Source: Cyanobacteria bacterium M_surface_7_m2_037 (GTDB lineage Bacteria; Cyanobacteriota; Cyanobacteriia; PCC-6307; Cyanobiaceae). Taken from it: a stretch of 26,106 nucleotides of DNA. The stretch is from assembly GCA_016882585.1 (NCBI GenBank), contig VGPP01000006.1:1-26106 (forward strand), written 5' to 3'. The translations under genes and the position numbers were made by a program. Shown here one piece after another: positions 7,338 to 13,541 of the stretch. The notes below the pieces were generated by a model. That model did no database searches. It had not been told where the DNA came from and saw nothing but the letters and a program-made list of their open reading frames with translations. The first letter of the stretch is position 1; the number at the start of each line of letters is the position of its first letter.

Positions 7338-7852
7338 CAGATCGACACCTTGTTCCAGGGCATCACGGCGAGCAGCCGGGCCATGCCGCAGAAGCCACTC
7401 ACGCCGGCGAAGGTGAGGCCCGCGCCCACAAACCAGGTGAGGGCAATCCAGCCGGGGGCCACGGTGTTGCTGAGGATCAGCCCCAGCAGGATCAGGGAAC
7501 CAGCGGCGATCTGCACCTGCCGCATCAGCGGCAGGGGAGCGTTCTTGAGCTTGCGCACCGGGTAGCCGGCCTGCTGCCAGTTGGGCAGGCCACCCGCCAG
7601 ATCCACCACGGAATGGGGATGGCCGCGGTCGAGCAGGCGGTTGAGGCCCTGGGCACTGCGGTTGCCGCTTTGGCACACCAGCACCAGGGGGCCCTGGGGC
7701 AGGTCGGCCTGATGCAGGCGGCCGAGGGGCACATTCATGCTGCCGGCGATGTGGCCGCTGGCGTATTCCATCGGCTCGCGCACATCGATCACGGTGACCT
7801 GCTTGCTGGCCAGTTGATCGGCGAGGTTTTGGGCGGAAATGCTGGTGCTCAT
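7337..7852 (-). CDS. Membrane-anchored rhodanese (YgaP-like, rhodanese + DUF2892)
   Basis: A 171-residue sulfurtransferase. An N-terminal rhodanese domain (about 1-100) has the catalytic loop CQSGNRS with Cys60 and the DVREPMEYASGHIAGSMNVP substructure. A C-terminal DUF2892 hairpin of two transmembrane segments (about 115-160) ends in GFCGMARLLAVMPWNK. This is the architecture of E. coli YgaP. The start is the ATG at 7852; the ORF extends 11 codons further without recognisable homology. It probably moves sulfane sulfur at the membrane. It lies between the dioxygenase and the exporter in one transcription unit. Confidence 0.9.
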   Translation of the reverse strand: MSTSISAQNLADQLASKQVTVIDVREPMEYASGHIAGSMNVPLGRLHQADLPQGPLVLVCQSGNRSAQGLNRLLDRGHPHSVVDLAGGLPNWQQAGYPVRKLKNAPLPLMRQVQIAAGSLILLGLILSNTVAPGWIALTWFVGAGLTFAGVSGFCGMARLLAVMPWNKVSI

Positions 7853-7893
7853 GGATCGGAAGGGGGAACGGTGATCACGAAACAAAGAGGTGT

Positions 7894-9021
7894 TCAGAGC
7901 GCCACGGCGCCGGCCAGCGGGTAGCCCTCATCGCTCCAACGGCTCAGGCCGCCGCGCAGGTTGGCCACCTCGCTGAAGCCCTCTTTGAGCAGTTGCTGGG
8001 TGGCGAGGGCCGAGCGGCTGCCGGAATGGCACACCACCACCACCGGCTTGCCGGAAGGGATCTCCTGGCGGCGCTGCTCCAGCTCCGGCAGGGGGATGTT
8101 GAGGCTGCCGCTGATGTGGCCATCCGGCCCCTGCAGTTCTTCGGGCGAGCGCACATCGAGGATCGTGAGCTCCGGCCGGTGGGCCGCCACCCAGGCCGGT
8201 GCCAGTTCGGGCAGGCCGGCATAGCTGCGCTGCACCGGAGCCCAGGCGCTGCGGGCCTCGGCCTGCCGCGGCTTGCCGGAGCGCATATTGCCCGGCAGGG
8301 CCTCGGCGATCTTGTGGGGGTGGGGGAGCTTCATGTTCTGCATGTGGCCCACGAAGTCGCGTTCGGTGGCGGCACCGCCGAGGCGGGCGTTGAAGGCCTT
8401 TTCCTCCACCACCGACGACACGGTGCGCCCGGTGTAGTCGTGGCCGGGGTAGAGCAGGCAGGCATCCGGCAGCGAGAAGATCTGCTCGGTGATCGAGGTC
8501 CAGAGGGTGTGGGCATTGCCCTGCTGGAAATCGCAGCGGCCGCAGCCCCGCACCAACAGGGCATCGCCGGTGAAGGCCATGGAGTGGTCGTCGAGCACGA
8601 AGCTGATGCAGCCATCGGTGTGGCCGGGGGTGCTGCGCACCTCCACGTAGCGGTTGCCGAAGCTCACCCGATCACCGTGATGGAGGGGCTGCGTCACGTT
8701 TTCGGCGCGGGCGGCGGCGGCCAGGCCGATCGCACAGCCGCTGGCTTCATGCATCAACCAGCTGCCGGTCACATGGTCGGCATGGGCGTGGGTGTCGATC
8801 GAGGCCACGAGCTCGATGCCCAGTTCATGGATCAGGGAGAGGTCGCGGCTGTGCTGTTCGAACACCGGATCGATCAGCACGCCCTGGCGGCTGGGCACGT
8901 CGGCCAGGAGATAGGTGAAGGTGCCGGTGGCGGCATCAAACAGCTGGCGGAACAGCAGGGTGCTGCCGCCAGCCGCCGCGGCGAGGGAGATCAGGGGGGC
9001 GGCAGCGGTGGTTGCGGGCAT
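7894..9021 (-). CDS. Persulfide dioxygenase-rhodanese fusion (ETHE1-like)
   Basis: A 375-residue fusion. Residues 25-245 or so form a metallo-beta-lactamase fold of the ETHE1 persulfide dioxygenase class: THAHADH (77-83), His134 in PGHTDG, Asp153 in TGDALL and His194 in YPGHDY, with the mononuclear iron ligands at nearly ETHE1 spacing. Residues 270-370 form a rhodanese domain with catalytic Cys331 in CHSGSRS. The enzyme would oxidise glutathione or low-molecular-weight persulfide to sulfite, with the rhodanese supplying or recycling sulfane sulfur. The ATG at 9021 is chosen because the longer ORF would read through the promoter element at 9043-9059. It is the first intact gene of the minus-strand sulfur cluster; the rhodanese gene follows after 41 bases. 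Confidence 0.92.
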   Translation of the reverse strand: MPATTAAAPLISLAAAAGGSTLLFRQLFDAATGTFTYLLADVPSRQGVLIDPVFEQHSRDLSLIHELGIELVASIDTHAHADHVTGSWLMHEASGCAIGLAAAARAENVTQPLHHGDRVSFGNRYVEVRSTPGHTDGCISFVLDDHSMAFTGDALLVRGCGRCDFQQGNAHTLWTSITEQIFSLPDACLLYPGHDYTGRTVSSVVEEKAFNARLGGAATERDFVGHMQNMKLPHPHKIAEALPGNMRSGKPRQAEARSAWAPVQRSYAGLPELAPAWVAAHRPELTILDVRSPEELQGPDGHISGSLNIPLPELEQRRQEIPSGKPVVVVCHSGSRSALATQQLLKEGFSEVANLRGGLSRWSDEGYPLAGAVAL

Positions 9022-9031
9022 GGGTGAACCG

Positions 9032-9700
9032 TCACACACTGGTATGACGATACACGCATAGCCCCATTGCCGCAATGGGTGGATGTGCTCGGTCGCGACG
9101 TGGCTTGCGGCCAACCGCCTGCACCACGGCGCTTTGGCCGCGGTGATAGGGCCCCTCTTCGATCCAGCGTTCCTGTTCCCGCAGCAGCAGCCAGTCGAGG
9201 CCCTGCCATTCAGTGCGCACTTGATCGGGTTCGATCAGCAGCTCCGCGGTTGGTGGGCCACCGGTGCCGAAGCGCTGCTGGCGTGGGGTGTAGGCCTCCA
9301 GGATCAAGTGTCCGCCGGGGCGCAGGGCGCGTAGCGCCTGGGCGTGCACCCGGCCGCGGAGGTCTGGAGGCAGGTGCATCCAGATCGCCACAACCAGGTC
9401 GGTGCTCTCGGCTTCGAGCTGGAGGTCGTTGAGATTGCAGCAGAGGCATTCGATGGTTGCGCCGCGCTGCTGCGCCAGTTGTTCGGCCCGCTCCAGGCCC
9501 ACTGGGCTGAGATCTTGTGCGGTGACCCGGTGCCCGAGGCTGGCCAGATACACGGCATTGCGGCCCTGGCCCTCCACCAGGCAAAGGGCCTCGCTGGTCT
9601 GCAGCTGCTGTGCCTGCTCACGGAGGAAGTCGTTGGGCTCTCAGCCGTAGGTCCAATCCGCTTCGGCGTAGCGGCTGTCCCAGAACCGACGTGGATCCAT
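9032..9700 (-). pseudogene. Class I SAM-dependent methyltransferase interrupted by an in-frame TGA
   Basis: Reading from the ATG at 9700, the frame begins MDPRRFWDSRYAEADWTYG, meets TGA at 9643-9641 (codon 20) and continues with EPNDFLREQAQQL without any shift. The WDxRY, YGxEPNDFL and later LVEGQGRNAVYLASLGH (motif I) segments are those of TehB-like methyltransferases, so the stop falls in the middle of a conserved block. The residue lost may have been Trp or Arg, since one base change each would give TGA. Translation could restart only at a GTG at 9577, losing the N-terminal helix next to the SAM site. The natural end is probably near 9080; the remaining codons to 9032 look non-conserved. 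Transcribed towards the dioxygenase, it would be the first gene of the sulfur operon. A sequencing error cannot be excluded. Confidence 0.75.
9043..9079 (-). promoter_or_regulatory. Promoter of the persulfide dioxygenase gene with ArsR-type operator candidate
   Basis: On the minus strand TTGCGG (9075-9070), a 17-base spacer and TATCGT (9052-9047) form a promoter about 25 bases before the ATG. The 17 bases ATGCGTGTATCGTCATA (9059-9043) match a sequence at the arsR promoter (9720-9736) at 15 of 17 positions. A second symmetric element, CCCATTGC-C-GCAATGGG (9063-9079), overlaps the -35. The element lies inside the 3' tail of the broken methyltransferase frame. Confidence 0.6.
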
Positions 9701-9704
9701 CGGG

Positions 9705-9736
9705 GTTGACGCGGGCATAATGCTTCTATCGTCATA
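9705..9736 (+). promoter_or_regulatory. arsR promoter with the shared operator candidate
   Basis: GTTGAC (9705-9710), a 16-base spacer and TATCGT (9727-9732) form a promoter directly before the regulator gene. The 17-mer ATGCTTCTATCGTCATA (9720-9736) covers the -10 and recurs at the dioxygenase promoter with two differences. Autorepression and co-regulation are the natural reading. Confidence 0.6.
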
Positions 9737-9746
9737 GGTGAACGTC

Positions 9747-10085
9747 ATGGCTGCCGCTGGGTCCATGCCGTCTCCTCAGCTGCTTGAGGAGTACAGCCAG
9801 TTTTTTCGGATCCTGAGCGAGCCGGCCCGGCTGCAGTTGCTCTGTCACCTCAAGCAGGGGCCCACCGATGTGGCCACCTTGATCGAGGCCACTGGCTTTT
9901 CCCAGTCGCACATCAGCCGGCAACTTGGTCAGCTGCAACGCGCTGGCTTGGTGTGCTGCGAGCGCGATGGGGCCCGCACGATCTGGCAGGCGGAGGGCGA
10001 TCTCGTGGACGAGTTGTGTGCGCTGGTGCAAGGTCGCCTGAAGCAGCGGCTGGAAGCGCAGCTGCAGCAGTTCAAGGTGGCCTAA
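9747..10085 (+). CDS. ArsR-family regulator, probable sulfane-sulfur sensor (SqrR/BigR-like)
   Basis: A 112-residue winged-helix repressor (FFRILSEPARLQLLCHLKQGPTDVATLIEATGFSQSHISRQL, in segments). Counting from the ATG at 9747, Cys33 lies in the LLCHL of helix 2/3 and Cys91 in the C-terminal helix (DELCAL). These places match the two cysteines that form a polysulfide bridge in SqrR and BigR. A further CC pair (70-71) follows the recognition helix. Metal-sensor motifs such as ELCVCD are absent. A GTG at 9738 and an ATG at 9765 are alternative starts; the GTG is very close to the -10. The shared 17-mer at its own promoter and at the persulfide dioxygenase promoter supports control of the sulfur cluster. 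Persulfide sensing is inference. Confidence 0.85.
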   Translation: MAAAGSMPSPQLLEEYSQFFRILSEPARLQLLCHLKQGPTDVATLIEATGFSQSHISRQLGQLQRAGLVCCERDGARTIWQAEGDLVDELCALVQGRLKQRLEAQLQQFKVA

Positions 10086-10093
10086 GTCCGCGC

Positions 10094-10444
10094 TCAGCAA
10101 CAACCGAAGAGGCGATGGTCGGCTTCCAGAAAAAGCTGGTAGGTGATGGTGTCGTCGTCGCCGGCCACCGCGATCGATACGGTGTTTCTCGGCGGGCAGA
10201 CTTCAACAGCTAACGACGTGGCACTGTCGCGATGCAGGGCGTGAAACGTGGCGCTTTGCGCGTCGCCGGAATAAAGGGTTTCCGCTTCGCGCTCAAAGCC
10301 CATCTCGCGCGAGATGAGGATGATTCCGGCCAGGGAGCGGGTCAGGCCTGCGTTCGAGCTGATGGCCGTCACATACACAAAAGGGGCGGCTTGGGGTGCG
10401 CTCTGTGGCAGAGGGGCGGCGAGCGTCTGAAGCAGTTGACGCAT
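10094..10444 (-). CDS. Hypothetical protein
   Basis: A 116-residue soluble protein without a motif I recognise. No signal peptide or membrane segment is evident. The middle and C-terminal parts look like an alternating alpha/beta fold (SLAVEVCPPRNTVSIAVAGDDDTITYQLFLEAD), and the last residues are FGCC. Codon use resembles that of its neighbours, which supports a real gene. It converges on arsR with 8 bases between the ends. It could be cotranscribed with the small ORF at 10500-10691, 55 bases upstream. Confidence 0.55.
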   Translation of the reverse strand: MRQLLQTLAAPLPQSAPQAAPFVYVTAISSNAGLTRSLAGIILISREMGFEREAETLYSGDAQSATFHALHRDSATSLAVEVCPPRNTVSIAVAGDDDTITYQLFLEADHRLFGCC

Positions 10445-10499
10445 GGATTCCGTTGACAGGCGCGATCGGATTGCGCAGCGACACGTTAGATCGCTTCCA

Positions 10500-10691
10500 C
10501 TAGATCTGCATGCCGCTCTCCGGCTTGGACGCTAGGGGTGGTGTCAGGTGCTCGATGCTTCGGAGCGCGTTCCGAGCGGTGCAGCGCGCCGGTTCCCACG
10601 GGCCGTTGATGCCGGGATGGCGATTGAACAGATCGATCGCCTCCTTGCTGCTGGACGCCAGGGAAATCCGTATCCGCTCCCGCGGCTCCAT
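10500..10691 (-). CDS. Possible small hypothetical protein
   Basis: A 63-residue ORF starting 8 bases after the T-tract of the psbA-tail terminator and on the same strand. The hydrophilic sequence (SSSKEAIDLFNRHPGINGPWEPARC) matches no family I know, and no ribosome-binding site is clear. Codons are G/C-rich at the third position, as in real genes here, which is the main reason to list it. It may equally be the remnant of a longer gene lost with psbA. Confidence 0.3.
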   Translation of the reverse strand: MEPRERIRISLASSSKEAIDLFNRHPGINGPWEPARCTARNALRSIEHLTPPLASKPESGMQI

Positions 10692-10698
10692 GGAACGG

Positions 10699-10724
10699 AA
10701 AAGGGCCTGGCCGTAGCCAGGCCC
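10699..10724 (-). terminator. Intrinsic terminator of the psbA remnant
   Basis: On the minus strand a perfect 9-bp stem GGGCCTGGC / GCCAGGCCC (10724-10703) with a 4-base loop is followed by TTTT (10702-10699), about 40 bases after the psbA stop codon. It is the end expected for a highly expressed psbA transcript and was left behind with the gene tail. Confidence 0.8.
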
Positions 10725-10763
10725 CTGGTGCCCTCCATCAGCTGGGCGGGGTTCAAAGCCCCA

Positions 10764-10871
10764 CTAACCGATCGCGGGTGCGCTGAGAGCCACGGGCTCA
10801 ACGCTGGCTGCGGCCAGATCGAGCGGGAAGTTGTGTGCGTTGCGCTCATGCATGGCTTCAATGCCGAGGCC
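10764..10871 (-). pseudogene. psbA: Orphan 3' end of psbA (photosystem II D1 protein)
   Basis: The minus strand reads GLGIEAMHERNAHNFPLDLA, then a short tail ending PVALSAPAIG and a stop at 10764. This is the C-terminus of D1: the strictly conserved MHERNAHNFPLDLA with the His and Glu/Asp ligands of the manganese cluster, and the processed C-terminal extension. Identity to D1 ends at about 10871; the expected upstream sequence (LNTWADVLNRA) is absent and the DNA to 10985 shows no D1 coding. Only some 35 of about 360 residues remain, so the gene is a truncated remnant, with its terminator intact. Functional copies must lie elsewhere. Confidence 0.85.
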
Positions 10872-10941
10872 ACGGCCGGGACTTGGTGCGGACGGGTTCA
10901 GCGAGCAGCGCAGCCATGGAGCAGGCCTCCGAAGCAAAGCA

Positions 10942-10978
10942 ATTCAGCATATAACGGCATCGTGATTCTGCATATGCC
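10942..10978 (+). promoter_or_regulatory. Direct repeats upstream of the second ArsR gene
   Basis: ATTCAGCATAT (10942-10952) and ATTCTGCATAT (10965-10975) agree at 10 of 11 positions with a 23-base period, about two helical turns. GCATATGC at 10970-10977 is palindromic, and GGCAT/ATGCC (10956-10960, 10974-10978) is an inverted pair. The DNA is AT-rich for this window. It is a candidate operator for the ArsR-family gene at 11042; the exact promoter could not be fixed. Confidence 0.4.
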
Positions 10979-11041
10979 GCAACAGTGAGATCACTGGAGC
11001 GCTGGAGCGCGCTATCCTGCTCCTGCGTGACCCGTGGGGCT

Positions 11042-11347
11042 ATGGAGCACCTCGCTGAATACTTCAAGGTGTTTTCGGAGCCCAATCGCCTGGCGGTGCT
11101 CGAGGCTCTGCGAGGTGGCCCGCTCAATGTCACGGCTGTGGTGGAGAAGACCGGGCTCAGTCAGGCTTTGGTGTCGAAGCACCTCAAGCTGCTCACCATT
11201 GCCGGTGTGGTGCAGCGCCGGCCGGAGGGGTCGCTCGTGTTCTACGAGGTGAACGACAAAGCCGTGTTCAAGTTGCTGGCCCAGGCCGAGAAGCTGTTGC
11301 TCGCCTCGCGCCGTCAGCAACTGGATGCATTGGCCGCGATCCTCTGA
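11042..11347 (+). CDS. ArsR-family regulator without cysteines
   Basis: A 101-residue winged-helix protein (YFKVFSEPNRLAVLEAL, LSQALVSKHLKLL recognition helix, then the RRPEGSLVFYEVND wing). It has no cysteine at all, so it cannot be a thiol or classical arsenic sensor, and no alpha-5 metal-site histidine pair is obvious. The ATG at 11042 begins right at the fold; the ORF extends 19 codons further without conservation. Its stop overlaps the start of the pentapeptide-repeat gene by one base, so the two are translated together, and a K+ channel gene follows. The signal sensed is unknown. Confidence 0.8.
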   Translation: MEHLAEYFKVFSEPNRLAVLEALRGGPLNVTAVVEKTGLSQALVSKHLKLLTIAGVVQRRPEGSLVFYEVNDKAVFKLLAQAEKLLLASRRQQLDALAAIL

Positions 11348-11973
11348 TGGGGTCCCAGCCCACTGATCTGGAGCAGCTTCGTGCGGCCTTGGCAGCTGGA
11401 GAGAAAGACCTCCGCTCTCTGAAGTTTGGCGAGATCGATGGTCTCGACCTCGACCTGTCCGGCTGCAATCTGGATGGCAGCTGTTTCAAAGAAGCTCGCT
11501 TCGGCCACGCCACCTTGCGAGGAGCGCAGGCCCATCGCTGTTGCTTTCAGCAGGCCTTGATCTGGGGTGCCGATCTCTCGGAGCTGGATGCGTCATCGTC
11601 GTACTGGCATGAAGCGGATCTGTCGGGATCACGGCTGCAGGGGGCCAATTTCAGCCATGCGCTGATGCACCGCTGTTGCCTGCGTGGCGTGGTGGCGGCG
11701 AGGAGTTGCTGGCGCCGTGCCCGGCTCGTGGAAGCCGACTTCCGTTCAGGTTTGGATCAACTCACCGACCTCGGCTATGCCGATTTTTCCGGAGCCGATC
11801 TCAGTTTTGCGTTGCTTCAGGGTGCCAACCTGCACGCTGCAATCTTGAAGGGCAGTTGCCTCTATGGGGCCAATCTGCGCGGTTGTGATCTGCGCGGAGC
11901 CGATCTGCGCGACTGCGATCTGCGCGATACCGAATTGCAGGATGCCCAGATGGAGGGGGCATTGATCGACTGA
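11347..11973 (+). CDS. Pentapeptide-repeat protein
   Basis: A 208-residue protein built of A(D/N)LXX-type repeats from about residue 30 to the end (for example GADLSELDAS, GADLSFALLQGANLHAA, GANLRGCDLRGADLRDCDL). These would form a right-handed quadrilateral beta helix. It is unusually rich in cysteines within the repeats. No signal peptide or membrane segment is seen, so it is probably cytoplasmic. Functions in the superfamily range from gyrase protection to scaffolding, and none can be chosen here. It sits between an ArsR regulator (1-base overlap) and a potassium channel (8-base gap) in one operon. Confidence 0.88.
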   Translation: MGSQPTDLEQLRAALAAGEKDLRSLKFGEIDGLDLDLSGCNLDGSCFKEARFGHATLRGAQAHRCCFQQALIWGADLSELDASSSYWHEADLSGSRLQGANFSHALMHRCCLRGVVAARSCWRRARLVEADFRSGLDQLTDLGYADFSGADLSFALLQGANLHAAILKGSCLYGANLRGCDLRGADLRDCDLRDTELQDAQMEGALID

Positions 11974-11981
11974 GCGCTCCG

Positions 11982-12881
11982 ATGACACCATCCCCACCCG
12001 ATCGCACCGTTCAGCGGCTGCGTCGACGATCCGGTCTCTTGGTGTCTCTGGATCGTCGCGCTGGCTGGCTGCGTCACTGGCGTGAGCCCTATCTCCTGGC
12101 GCTGGCGATGTCGTGGCCGGCCTTTTTGGCCTTGGTGGCGCTGGTTTACCTCGCGATCAACCTCCTGTTTGCGGGTTTATACGTGCTGGATCCAGCCGGG
12201 ATCGGTGGCGCAAGCGGCGAGGCCGTGAGCTTCGTTGAGGCCTTTTTCTTCAGTGTGCAAACCCTCGGCTCCATTGGCTACGGCGTGCTGCACCCGGTGA
12301 GCCTTTACGCCCATCTCGTGGTCACGGCGGAATCCCTGAGTGGGTTGCTGTTCATCGCCCTCACCACCGGGTTGGCCTTCGCGCGCTTTTCACGGAGCAC
12401 AGCGCGGATTCGCTTCTCCCATCTGGCGGTGGTTCACACCTACAACGGCTCGCCCACGTTGGCGTTTCGTTTGGCCAATGAACGCCGCAATGGGTTGCTG
12501 GAGGCACGGTTGCGGCTGTTTCTCTCGGTGGATGAGGTGAGCGCTGAGGGCCATCGCATGCGCCGTCTCAAGCCGTTGGCTCTAGAGCGCGATCAGGGCA
12601 TTGCCTTTTTGTTGATTTGGACGGCCATGCACCGCATCGATGCCAGCAGTCCGCTGCATGGGATGGGTCCGGATCAGTTGCGGGAGCTCAATGCAGAGCT
12701 GGTGGTGGCCTTCTCGGGGATCGATGAAACCTTGGAGCGTCCGGTGCATGCTCGCACCAGCTGGCCAGCGGAGCGCATCGCCTTCGGCTGCTGCTTTGTC
12801 GACATGCTGCACAACATCAACGGCGAACCCGGTATCGATTGGTCGCTGTTTGATCGCACCCGCCTCTGCCCTGCTGATTGA
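11982..12881 (+). CDS. Inward-rectifier-type potassium channel (KirBac-like)
   Basis: A 299-residue membrane protein. The first transmembrane helix lies at about residues 38-62, a pore helix and selectivity filter TLGSIGYG (about 93-100) follow, and the second helix is at 110-135. The rest is the cytoplasmic immunoglobulin-like Kir domain (FSHLAVVHTYNGSPTLAFRLANERRN and SPLHGMGPDQL, hallmarks of the family). It conducts K+ across the inner or thylakoid membrane as a tetramer. It starts 8 bases after the pentapeptide-repeat gene, and a methyltransferase gene follows after 9 bases. Gating ligand and rectification cannot be read from sequence. Confidence 0.9.
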   Translation: MTPSPPDRTVQRLRRRSGLLVSLDRRAGWLRHWREPYLLALAMSWPAFLALVALVYLAINLLFAGLYVLDPAGIGGASGEAVSFVEAFFFSVQTLGSIGYGVLHPVSLYAHLVVTAESLSGLLFIALTTGLAFARFSRSTARIRFSHLAVVHTYNGSPTLAFRLANERRNGLLEARLRLFLSVDEVSAEGHRMRRLKPLALERDQGIAFLLIWTAMHRIDASSPLHGMGPDQLRELNAELVVAFSGIDETLERPVHARTSWPAERIAFGCCFVDMLHNINGEPGIDWSLFDRTRLCPAD

Positions 12882-12890
12882 GTTGTTGCC

Positions 12891-13541
12891 ATGACCCACT
12901 CCCCTGCTCCCGATACCGGCTCCTGGTGGGATCAGCGCTACCGCGAGGGCAGCGATCGCTGGGAGCTGGGTGCTCCGGCACCCCCACTGCAGACGTTTCT
13001 TGAGGAACACACCCAGGCCCCGAAGCCGCCCGCTCAGGTGCTGGTGCCGGGCTGCGGCCGCGGCCATGAAGCTGCGTTCCTGGCTTCCCTGGGTTTTGCC
13101 GTGGTGGGGTTGGATTTCAGTGCCGAGGCGATCGCGGAGGCGCGCCGTTTGCATGGTGAGCAGCCCGCTCGCCTGTGTTGGCTTCAGGCGGATCTCATGG
13201 ATGAGGCTGCGTTGGCGGCGGCGGGATTAGGCCCAGGCAGCTGCGATGGGGTGCTGGAGCACACCTGTTATTGCGCCATTGATCCAGGCCTGCGGCCGGC
13301 TTACCGCCAGAGCGTGGCGCGGCTGATCAAGCCCCAAGGCTGGCTGCTCGGGTTGTTCTGGTGCCATGGCCGCCCGGGCGGGCCGCCCTATGGCAGCGAT
13401 GCTCACCAGCTGGTGTCCGACTTCACAGCGGCTGGTTTCAGCCAGGAGGTGTGGCAGCCCGCCACCAATTCCTCCCCAGGCCCCGACAATCAACCGCGTG
13501 ACAACGAATGGCTCGGGCTCTGGCGCCGGGCTGCACACTGA
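12891..13541 (+). CDS. TPMT-family SAM-dependent methyltransferase
   Basis: A 216-residue class I methyltransferase of the thiopurine methyltransferase family, which includes thiol and halide methyltransferases. Seen are WWDQRYREGSDRWELGAP at the start, motif I VLVPGCGRGHEAAFLASLGF, the acidic motif II VVGLDFS and the family signature LEHTCYCAID. Substrates in the family include thiols, selenium compounds and halide ions. None is proven here. It follows the K+ channel closely and overlaps the next flavoprotein gene if that starts at 13498. Confidence 0.85.
   Translation: MTHSPAPDTGSWWDQRYREGSDRWELGAPAPPLQTFLEEHTQAPKPPAQVLVPGCGRGHEAAFLASLGFAVVGLDFSAEAIAEARRLHGEQPARLCWLQADLMDEAALAAAGLGPGSCDGVLEHTCYCAIDPGLRPAYRQSVARLIKPQGWLLGLFWCHGRPGGPPYGSDAHQLVSDFTAAGFSQEVWQPATNSSPGPDNQPRDNEWLGLWRRAAH

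Noticed and set aside
6825..7565. 246-codon plus-strand ORF
   Set aside because: Antisense to the TauE/SafE and rhodanese genes; Gln/His-rich shadow sequence.
7993..9027. 344-codon plus-strand ORF
   Set aside because: It is antisense to the persulfide dioxygenase, whose catalytic motifs are intact; the antisense product is Gly/Ala/His-rich, as expected from a GC-rich shadow frame.
9641..9643. Selenocysteine or programmed readthrough at the methyltransferase TGA
   Set aside because: No bacterial SECIS-like hairpin was seen after the codon, and the position is not a known redox site in the family; a nonsense change is simpler.
10544..10873. 109-codon minus-strand ORF over the psbA tail
   Set aside because: Wrong frame; the D1 sequence is in another frame and the ORF runs through the terminator.
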